NCBI GenBank assembly: GCA_020697635.1
Contig: JAEHCT010000036.1
Coordinates: 1 to 9,642, forward strand
Direction: 5' to 3'
Source of the DNA: Candidatus Bathyarchaeota archaeon
GTDB lineage: Archaea > Thermoproteota > Bathyarchaeia > TCS64
Length of the DNA stretch: 9,642 nucleotides
This document shows, in pieces, positions 1 to 4,955 of the stretch. The translations under genes were made by a program, and so were the position numbers. Positions within the stretch are counted from its first letter, which is position 1, and the number at the start of each line of letters is the position of its first letter. The notes beneath the pieces were generated by a model. The model had not been told where the DNA came from. It was given only the letters and a program-made list of their open reading frames with translations, and ran no database searches.

Positions 1-1
1 C

Positions 2-844
2 TACCAGCGGGCGCGGTTCGCGCCGCTCATCCCGGGCGTGGAGCACATCTTCTACCCGTACTGCTACAGGTGCCCGTTCAACCTCGAGTGCCCGAGCTGC
101 GGCTACGCGTGCGTGGACTACATCGACGAGTACCTGTTCCACCGTTACGTGCCGCCGGAGGAGGTGGCTATGCTCATCGCCGAGCCCATCCAAGGGGAGG
201 GCGGCTACGTCGTGCCCCCGGACGGCTATTTCCCGAGGCTTAAGAAGCTTCTTGACAAGTACGGCATACTGTTCGCGTTGGACGAGGTTCAATCAGGCAT
301 AGGAAGGACAGGCAAATGGTTCGGCATAGAGCACTTCGGCGTGGTCCCCGACATAGTCTGCATGGCCAAAGGCATAGCCGCGGGCATGCCCCTCGGCGTC
401 ATGGCGTCCAGAGCTGACATCCAGGACTGGAAACCCGGCAGCCACGCGAGCACCTTCGGCGGTAACCCTGTGAGCTGCGCCGCCGCGCTGGCCGTGCTCG
501 ACATCATCAAGACCGAGAACCTGCTTGAGAACGCCCAGAAGCAGGGAAAACTCATCAAAGATAGGCTGAACGAGATGAAGGACCGGCACCCCATGATAGG
601 GGACGTGCGCGGCAAGGGCCTCATGGTCGGCGTCGAGCTCGTCAAGGACAAGACCACCAAGGAGTACGCCCAGAAGGAGACCGGGGACGTGATGATGGAG
701 TGCTTCAGGAACGGCCTCGCCATCGTCAACTGCGGCATAAACGTGATACGGTGGATGCCGCCCCTCACCATAACAAGCGACCTGGTTGAGCCGGCGCTGG
801 AGATCTTCGAGAAGAGCCTGACAAAGATCGAGAAGGGGAAGTAA
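2..844 (+). CDS. Class III PLP-dependent aminotransferase (acetylornithine/4-aminobutyrate type), 5' partial
   Basis: The frame is open to the left edge (first full codon at base 2), so the GTG at 38 is not the real start; 280 residues of a protein usually near 440-460 are visible. Fold-type I class III signatures are clear: the PLP-ring aspartate in LDEVQSGIGRTG (fragment D94), the Schiff-base lysine in MAKGIAAGMPLG (fragment K123, codon 368-370), and the phosphate-side STFGGNP motif. These enzymes transfer amino groups from omega- or alpha-amino donors to 2-oxo acids in the cytoplasm; archaeal relatives also include amino acid racemases, so the substrate cannot be fixed. A five-cysteine patch (C-x2-C-x5-C-x2-C-x3-C, bases about 62-112) lies before the IAEPIQGEGG motif; from memory, similar cysteine patches occur in archaeal members. 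The gene ends head-to-head with the RPA gene. Confidence 0.93.
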   Translation, partial: YQRARFAPLIPGVEHIFYPYCYRCPFNLECPSCGYACVDYIDEYLFHRYVPPEEVAMLIAEPIQGEGGYVVPPDGYFPRLKKLLDKYGILFALDEVQSGIGRTGKWFGIEHFGVVPDIVCMAKGIAAGMPLGVMASRADIQDWKPGSHASTFGGNPVSCAAALAVLDIIKTENLLENAQKQGKLIKDRLNEMKDRHPMIGDVRGKGLMVGVELVKDKTTKEYAQKETGDVMMECFRNGLAIVNCGINVIRWMPPLTITSDLVEPALEIFEKSLTKIEKGK

Positions 845-860
845 CCCCCTTTTTTACGTT
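845..860 (+). terminator. Poly-T terminator between convergent genes
   Basis: Directly after the aminotransferase TAA there are five C and six T (850-855), with another T-rich stretch after ACG. Archaeal RNA polymerase stops on T-runs without needing a hairpin, so this is a plausible terminator for the + strand gene. Only 16 bases separate the stop codons of the two convergent genes, and the opposite strand reads as A-run, so RPA transcripts probably end inside the aminotransferase 3' end. Confidence 0.5.
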
Positions 861-2369
861 TTACTCTCTTTCAACTATCATCTTGGTGAACGTCCCGCTG
901 CTGACCTGGATCAAGCCGTCGAAGGGCTCCCGCACGTTCATGTACTCGAGCCTGATCTCCGCGCCCGCCGTCAGGTCCATCGCGGCCTCGGCGTGATCCC
1001 TCCAGAGGCTCACCCTCGCCTCGCCGGTGCCGTCGTCTATGCGGAAGTTGGTGACCGTGGCTGGGCCCCGCACGGTCTCTATGTCCCGCTGCACCGGGTC
1101 GTCCAGCAGCTGGCCACGGACCGTGACGTTCCTCTGGTCCTCCCTGAGGTCGACGATGCGGGTGATCTTTCGCTCTATCTCGGGGAGATCTACGTCAAAG
1201 TTGTCAGGGTCGATGTGGACGCGTCCGCTGCGGCCTGCGTTGAGGTCTATGCCGCCGTAGCCGGCCCGGGTGTAGCCGTTCTCGACTACCACTACGCTGC
1301 CCTCCTCTATCTGGTCGACCAGATCCACGTCGCCATCCCAGAGGCTGAGCCGGACCGTGCCCGTCTCGTCCTCCAGCAGCACAGAGACGACCCTACCCTC
1401 GGAGCCGTCGCGTCTGACGAACTCCCTCTGCTCCCCCACCTGGGTGGCTAGAGCCGCGACGTTTACGCTGCCAACGCCCTCCCGGAGGTCACCTATCTTG
1501 GTCCAGAAGGGCACCGGCTCGTCGGGCTTGACGCCGCGCTCCACCTCGATTATCTTCGTGTCCCATCCCACGTGGATCTCGGGGCTGCCCATGTTGCTGG
1601 TGCGGGCGCTCCCGGCGACCACCCTTATGCGTGTGCCCTTCTCGATGCCGCCGTACTCGTCGACCCTGTCGTCCCAGAGGACCAAGTTCATCCTAGCGCC
1701 GCCTTCCTCGATGACGAGTCTGCTCACCCGTCCCTCGCTGCCGTCCTGCCTGACGAAGGTGTTCGCCGGGAAGCTGTCCACGACCACGCCCTGGATGTGG
1801 ACGGTACCCTCTCTGAAGACGCCGGCGGGAGTCACGAAGAACGTGTCTAGGGCGGGGAAGTCCTCGTCAACGGCGTCCATAGGCTCCATGAACATCTGTC
1901 CCCTGTTACCCATGTTCACCTCTATGTTGCCCCTGCGCTCCCTGCTATAGCCGTGGAGGATGCGGATGATCTTGCCCGGCGGCAGCTTGCTGGCCTCCAC
2001 GTGGTCGGCCTTCTCGTCCCAGAACACCACGGTGACGGTCCCGGTCTTGTCGCCCATGATGAGCCTCAGCACCTTACCCTTGCGCTGGTCGTCGCGGTCG
2101 AAGGTGTGGCTGGGGAAGACGTGGATGACTCGGCCCGTGAGGCTCACGTCGCTGAGCCCGGCCGTCAGGTCTCCTATCTTGAGCTTCGCCTCTATCTTCT
2201 CCCCGGCGCCGTTGATGCCCAGGTTGCTAGCTACCAGATGTGCGGCTGCCTCCTCCGTGAGGAGCCCCGCCGCCTTGGCGCGCTCCTCGTCTATCAACTG
2301 TCTCACGGCGACCTCATTGAGGTTAGGCTTTAGCCTGAGTATGCGTTTAACGATGTCGTCTGTGGACAT
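861..2369 (-). CDS. Replication protein A (single-stranded DNA-binding protein), four OB folds
   Basis: 502 residues. A short helical N-terminal region (residues about 1-55) is followed by four OB folds at about 62-160, 185-276, 288-387 and 402-499. Each carries the same core pattern of a DG/TG-containing strand followed by a conserved tryptophan: VVFWDE, LVLWDD, LSLWDG and VSLWRD. Folds 2 and 3 share a near-identical RxDGSEGRV block (residues about 208-215 and 319-327), which points to internal duplication. The known family role is coating ssDNA during replication, repair and recombination. No C-terminal zinc finger, common in euryarchaeal RPA41-type proteins, is visible. The ATG at 2369 is preceded by a TATA-like element, giving a leader of only a few bases. 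Upstream genes on the same strand are a small membrane protein and a Sws1-like SWIM protein, consistent with a recombination role. The subunit nomenclature is uncertain. Confidence 0.92.
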   Translation of the reverse strand: MSTDDIVKRILRLKPNLNEVAVRQLIDEERAKAAGLLTEEAAAHLVASNLGINGAGEKIEAKLKIGDLTAGLSDVSLTGRVIHVFPSHTFDRDDQRKGKVLRLIMGDKTGTVTVVFWDEKADHVEASKLPPGKIIRILHGYSRERRGNIEVNMGNRGQMFMEPMDAVDEDFPALDTFFVTPAGVFREGTVHIQGVVVDSFPANTFVRQDGSEGRVSRLVIEEGGARMNLVLWDDRVDEYGGIEKGTRIRVVAGSARTSNMGSPEIHVGWDTKIIEVERGVKPDEPVPFWTKIGDLREGVGSVNVAALATQVGEQREFVRRDGSEGRVVSVLLEDETGTVRLSLWDGDVDLVDQIEEGSVVVVENGYTRAGYGGIDLNAGRSGRVHIDPDNFDVDLPEIERKITRIVDLREDQRNVTVRGQLLDDPVQRDIETVRGPATVTNFRIDDGTGEARVSLWRDHAEAAMDLTAGAEIRLEYMNVREPFDGLIQVSSGTFTKMIVERE

Positions 2370-2397
2370 TGGATTCAGAATGGAATGGGGGTGACAC

Positions 2398-2411
2398 GTA
2401 TAAGTTTATTA
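2398..2411 (-). promoter_or_regulatory. Putative TATA box for the RPA gene
   Basis: Read on the minus strand the element is AATAAACTTATACG, centred about 34 bases before the RPA ATG, which predicts a transcription start around 2377 and a leader near 8 bases. It overlaps the stop codon of the upstream small gene, so RPA may be made both from this promoter and by read-through. Inferred by eye only. Confidence 0.45.
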
Positions 2412-2528
2412 CTTGATGCTCTTCCCGGACTCGGCGCTGTACATATACATGAACGCCAGGGCGAGCGCCGCGACTCCCAGCACGAAGACGAGCTTCTGCA
2501 CGAAGTCGAAGAGCAACTTTATGGTCAT
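2409..2528 (-). CDS. Small single-span membrane protein, 39 residues, unknown function
   Basis: Reading back from 2528 gives MTIKLLFDFVQKLVF, then a hydrophobic run VLGVAALALAFMYMY, then a polar tail SAESGKSIK and TAA. The hydrophobic span of roughly 18-20 residues (about 13-31) flanked by lysines is a good single membrane helix. A TATA-like CTTTAAGG on the minus strand (2552-2559) sits about 27 bases ahead, matching leaderless initiation at the ATG; GTG at 2537 and TTG at 2534 are alternative in-frame starts. It lies 33 bases after the SWIM gene stop and 39 bases before RPA, in the same direction. I do not recognise the family; it does not look like SecE or Sec61-beta. The good start, promoter spacing and composition support a real gene, but 39 codons can occur by chance. 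Confidence 0.55.
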   Translation of the reverse strand: MTIKLLFDFVQKLVFVLGVAALALAFMYMYSAESGKSIK

Positions 2529-2550
2529 CAGCAACACTAGAGAGCGTCTC

Positions 2551-2560
2551 TCCTTAAAGG
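2551..2560 (-). promoter_or_regulatory. Putative TATA box for the 39-residue membrane protein
   Basis: Minus-strand CCTTTAAGGA lies just past the SWIM gene stop codon, centred about 27 bases before the ATG at 2528. That spacing is what a leaderless archaeal transcript would need. The AAGGAGA within and beside it could alternatively serve as a distant Shine-Dalgarno site for the GTG at 2537. Confidence 0.35.
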
Positions 2561-2561
2561 T

Positions 2562-2987
2562 TTAGCTCATATCCGCGACGGCGTAATCTTTCCAGATCCC
2601 TATAAGCTCTTGGTACGCCTCGTCGTCCTCGAGGATGGTGTCGTAGTGGCGCAGCGCCTCCGCCAGCCTCTGGGCGAGCACGTGATAGCAGACGGCAACC
2701 TCCTGGTCGAGGACCCTGAAGTAGAAGTCGCTGCAGCTGCAGTACCCGGCGTGGGGGTAGATCATGTACTCCGCGTTGTTGCCCACGGCTATCCAGATCT
2801 CCCTGCCGCTGGGCCTGAAGACGTACAGTTTGACGCGGCGCTCCGTCACCAGCCTCCATGCCCGCGTGAACCTGTCGCCGAAGGTGTCCATGAGCCGCTT
2901 CCAGTTGAACCGGGACAACTCCCTGCGGGTCCTGACCTCACCCAGCACATGCTCCAGCACAAGGTGCTCCTTCAGCGGCGCGGACAT
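2562..2987 (-). CDS. SWIM zinc-finger protein, Sws1/Shu2-like (candidate recombination mediator)
   Basis: 141 residues from ATG 2987. The zinc motif is C83-x-C85-x14-C100-x-H102-x2-A105 (CSC ... CYHVLA), which fits the CxC...CxHxxA pattern, including the alanine, that defines the Sws1/Shu2 branch of SWIM proteins. In eukaryotes those proteins partner Rad51 paralogues and promote Rad51 filament assembly, and archaeal homologues have been reported. An N-terminal mixed helical and strand region (residues 1-80) and a C-terminal acidic helix (113-141) complete the protein. The frame stays open to 3050, but the TATA-like element at 3012-3024 lies inside that extension and predicts transcription beginning near 2991, so the internal ATG is preferred. 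Neighbours are RPA on the same strand and an SbcD-related phosphoesterase diverging. The SWIM call is firm; the recombination role is inferred from motif and context. SWIM domains also occur in transposases and kinases, neither of which fits this size. Confidence 0.75.
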   Translation of the reverse strand: MSAPLKEHLVLEHVLGEVRTRRELSRFNWKRLMDTFGDRFTRAWRLVTERRVKLYVFRPSGREIWIAVGNNAEYMIYPHAGYCSCSDFYFRVLDQEVAVCYHVLAQRLAEALRHYDTILEDDEAYQELIGIWKDYAVADMS

Positions 2988-3011
2988 CACTATGAACTGG
3001 AGGTTACTACT

Positions 3012-3024
3012 CTTTATTTTTAAG
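3012..3024 (-). promoter_or_regulatory. Putative TATA box for the SWIM-protein gene
   Basis: Minus-strand GCTTAAAAATAAA, centred about 30 bases ahead of the ATG at 2987, implies an essentially leaderless message. It forms one half of a divergent promoter region of about 100 bases shared with the phosphoesterase gene. Confidence 0.55.
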
Positions 3025-3056
3025 CACTCCCGGCGTCTACGTGGTGGCACGTGAAC

Positions 3057-3066
3057 CCTTTAAACT
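3057..3066 (+). promoter_or_regulatory. Putative TATA box for the phosphoesterase gene
   Basis: CCTTTAAACT is centred about 28 bases upstream of the ATG at 3090, the distance expected for a leaderless transcript. A GGTGAT at 3079-3084 resembles a Shine-Dalgarno site 5 bases before the ATG, so a short-leader transcript from another start point is also possible. Both readings favour 3090 over the GTG at 3051. Confidence 0.45.
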
Positions 3067-3089
3067 CCGCTGCACATGGTGATCCGCGT

Positions 3090-3932
3090 ATGATCCGCCT
3101 GCTGACGCCCCACCCCGCGTTGATGGTCGAGTCAGGAGAGCGTGTGATGCTGGCGGCGGACCTGCACCTGGGGATGGAGTACGACCTCGCCAAGCAAGGC
3201 ATCAGCATACCCTACCAGTGGACGAGGATGCGGGAGGAGCTGCTTCTCCTTCTCGAGGAGCATAAGCCTGACAGGCTGATACTCGTGGGCGACGTCAAGC
3301 ACGGTGTGCCCGCCACCAGTTTCCAGGAGAAGCGGGAGATACCCAGCTTCTTCGAGGCCCTCCTCGACGCGGTGGACCGCGTAGACGTGACCAGGGGCAA
3401 CCACGACGCCAACATACAGAGGTACCTCCCGGAGGAGGTTTGCCTCCACGCCTCGAAAGGCGTCATAATCGGCGACGGGTTCCAGGTGGCGTGCCTCCAC
3501 GGCCACGCCTGGCCGCCGCCGGAGATGATGGCGGTGGACTGCGTCGTGATGGCCCACAACCACCCCACGGTGATGCTGAACACGCCCCTCGGCATAAGGG
3601 TGACTGAGAGGGCGTGGGTGAGGGGCAGATGCGACGCCGAGCGCCTCACCAAGGCGTTCCTCGAGCAGGACAACTTGAAGACGGAGGATGACCCGCTTGA
3701 GGCGTTCAAGGAGAACTACCTCGTCGAGCCTGGCAGCCCCGAAGTCATCATAATGCCGATGTTCAACGACCTCCTGGGCGGGCTACCGGTGAACACGGAG
3801 TCACCCAAGAGCCTCCTGGGGCCCCTCTTCAGGACCGACGCCGTGAATATGGACGACTTCGACGTCTACACCCTTGACGGCACCTACGTGGGCAAGGTGG
3901 GGTTCCTGAGGCAGAGGCTGGAGTCAGGGTAG
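3090..3932 (+). CDS. SbcD/Mre11-related metallophosphoesterase, archaeal (MJ0037-like)
   Basis: 280 residues. The calcineurin-like dinuclear metal motifs appear in order: D24-x-H26 (ADLHLG), GD at 67-68 (VGDVKHG), GNHD at 103-106, H137-G-H139, and AHNHP at 155-159. The body matches the archaeal SbcD-related phosphoesterase family, whose members end with an EVIIMPMFNDLLGG-like segment (218-231 here) and a short C-terminal domain. The expected activity is metal-dependent phosphodiester hydrolysis, probably on nucleic acid. Related proteins are often found with Lhr-type helicases in DNA repair loci, though no helicase is in this window. There is no Rad50-binding region, so it is not Mre11 itself. 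GTG at 3051 would add 13 residues; the TATA box and GGTGAT support the ATG. The TAG stop overlaps a 9-bp inverted repeat. Confidence 0.9.
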   Translation: MIRLLTPHPALMVESGERVMLAADLHLGMEYDLAKQGISIPYQWTRMREELLLLLEEHKPDRLILVGDVKHGVPATSFQEKREIPSFFEALLDAVDRVDVTRGNHDANIQRYLPEEVCLHASKGVIIGDGFQVACLHGHAWPPPEMMAVDCVVMAHNHPTVMLNTPLGIRVTERAWVRGRCDAERLTKAFLEQDNLKTEDDPLEAFKENYLVEPGSPEVIIMPMFNDLLGGLPVNTESPKSLLGPLFRTDAVNMDDFDVYTLDGTYVGKVGFLRQRLESG

Positions 3933-3965
3933 TGTGTAGGGAGCGGCTACACACTTGATCTTTTA
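3931..3965 (+). terminator. Perfect 9-bp inverted repeat at the phosphoesterase stop codon
   Basis: AGTGTGTAG at 3931-3939 pairs perfectly with CTACACACT at 3947-3955 across a 7-base loop GGAGCGG. The first two bases of the arm belong to the TAG stop. A short TTTTA stretch follows at 3961-3965. It could act as a terminator or 3'-end stabilising hairpin for the phosphoesterase message; a protein-binding palindrome is the alternative. Confidence 0.5.
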
Positions 3966-4035
3966 CAGGCAGCCAACGATCCATAAACAAGCCCTTGGGT
4001 GTTACCGGGGCCAAGCCAAGCGAGTATTGCCATTG

Positions 4036-4060
4036 GGACCCTTAACAGGGTCCTTCCTTT
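4036..4060. terminator. Hairpin between convergent genes
   Basis: GGACCC (4036-4041) and GGGTCC (4048-4053) form a 6-bp stem around TTAACA. On the + strand a G-U pair can extend it and a pyrimidine-rich TTCCTTT follows, so it may terminate transcripts from the phosphoesterase side. On the - strand it lies 9 bases after the radical SAM stop. The orientation of function is uncertain. Confidence 0.35.
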
Positions 4061-4062
4061 CA

Positions 4063-4950
4063 CTAATCCTTCCGGTATGCTTCGACGCACATGTGGCAGC
4101 GGCTCACGTACGAACCGTCAGGTTGACGGGGCCCCGTCTCGTAGATCTCCCGCAGCCTGGGGTTCAGCCAGGCCCTCTCCAGTATCTCGTATAGGCTCTC
4201 CTCCTCGAGACTCCCGATCACGGCGTCTCGTTGAGCCCCGAGGGGGCCGCAGCACGGCATCACGTCGCCGTTGGGCCGCACACCGATGTCGATGAGCACC
4301 TGTCTACAGGGTTCACTCTCGAAGTGTGAGTGTCTCAACTCATGTCTGGATATGTTTTCACCGCGGCCGATGGGGGTGAAGTGCGTCTCCATGGCGAGGG
4401 CGCTGGGGTTCGGCACCCTCTCACCGCCAAGCACCTGGATGCTGGGGTCCTCCAAGATCTCCCCGATCCTGTCGGCGGTTATGGAACTGCCCTTTTTGAC
4501 GGCGATCATCAACACAGGCTTCAGCTCAAGCCACTTAGCCGCCTCGTAGCAGTTTCTCACCCGCTCCAAGGGTATGCGTTCCTGGTGGAAGTCGTCGACG
4601 CTCATGTTCAGAGTGTCCAGCCCGGTGTCCTTGAGGGGCGACAGAAGCTCAAGGGCTCTTTTCCTGGTGGTCGCCCAGTTGCAGTTGGTGACTGCCTCGT
4701 TAAGCAGCCCTCTGCTTGAGGCGTACGCCGTGAGGCCCCGGAGGAGGCCGTAGACGAGGAAGGGCTCGCCGCCGGTGAAGCTCACCCAGCGGGCGCCGTT
4801 GGCCGCGGCCTCGTCGACGTACATCTTAGCCTGTTCAAGCGTCATGGAGGTCTCCCTGTCGGGGGATGAGCTGAACCAGCAGTGGCGGCACGCTGCGTCG
4901 CATCTCTCGGTCAGGAGCAGCCCGACGCGGAAAAGAGGGGGATTGGTCAT
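4063..4950 (-). CDS. Radical SAM protein with C-terminal auxiliary-cluster cysteines (SPASM/twitch-like)
   Basis: 295 residues. The SAM-binding [4Fe-4S] motif is C17-x3-C21-x2-C24 followed by WF, with the GGEP motif at 60-63 and a PIGRGE segment at 193-198 typical of SPASM-type members. The C-terminal part adds C215, C233-C234, and C285-x2-C288, enough to ligate one auxiliary Fe-S cluster. Family members use SAM cleavage to make a 5'-deoxyadenosyl radical; SPASM/twitch types often modify peptides or proteins or act on small molecules. The start ATG is 5 bases after the M28 peptidase TAA, so the two are almost surely cotranscribed and translationally coupled. No small precursor peptide gene is visible nearby. 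Substrate unknown; the Fe-S radical SAM assignment itself is secure. Confidence 0.9.
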   Translation of the reverse strand: MTNPPLFRVGLLLTERCDAACRHCWFSSSPDRETSMTLEQAKMYVDEAAANGARWVSFTGGEPFLVYGLLRGLTAYASSRGLLNEAVTNCNWATTRKRALELLSPLKDTGLDTLNMSVDDFHQERIPLERVRNCYEAAKWLELKPVLMIAVKKGSSITADRIGEILEDPSIQVLGGERVPNPSALAMETHFTPIGRGENISRHELRHSHFESEPCRQVLIDIGVRPNGDVMPCCGPLGAQRDAVIGSLEEESLYEILERAWLNPRLREIYETGPRQPDGSYVSRCHMCVEAYRKD

Positions 4951-4955
4951 CTCGG

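Noticed and set aside
1357..1950. 197-codon plus-strand frame across the RPA gene, and others at 993-1451 and 1953-2394
   Set aside because: They lie wholly antisense to a clear RPA gene, and their Ser/Pro/Leu-rich composition is typical of the opposite strand of GC-rich coding sequence.
2988..3050. 21-residue N-terminal extension of the SWIM protein
   Set aside because: The extension is basic and low in complexity, and it contains the likely promoter; ATG 2987 fits leaderless initiation.
3051..3089. GTG 3051 as phosphoesterase start
   Set aside because: It would place the TATA-like box inside the coding region; ATG 3090 has both a TATA-like box and GGTGAT at sensible distances, and the family motif starts soon after.
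3132..3709. Minus-strand frames of 143 and 165 codons across the phosphoesterase
   Set aside because: They are antisense to a gene with all metallophosphoesterase motifs and show no domain of their own.
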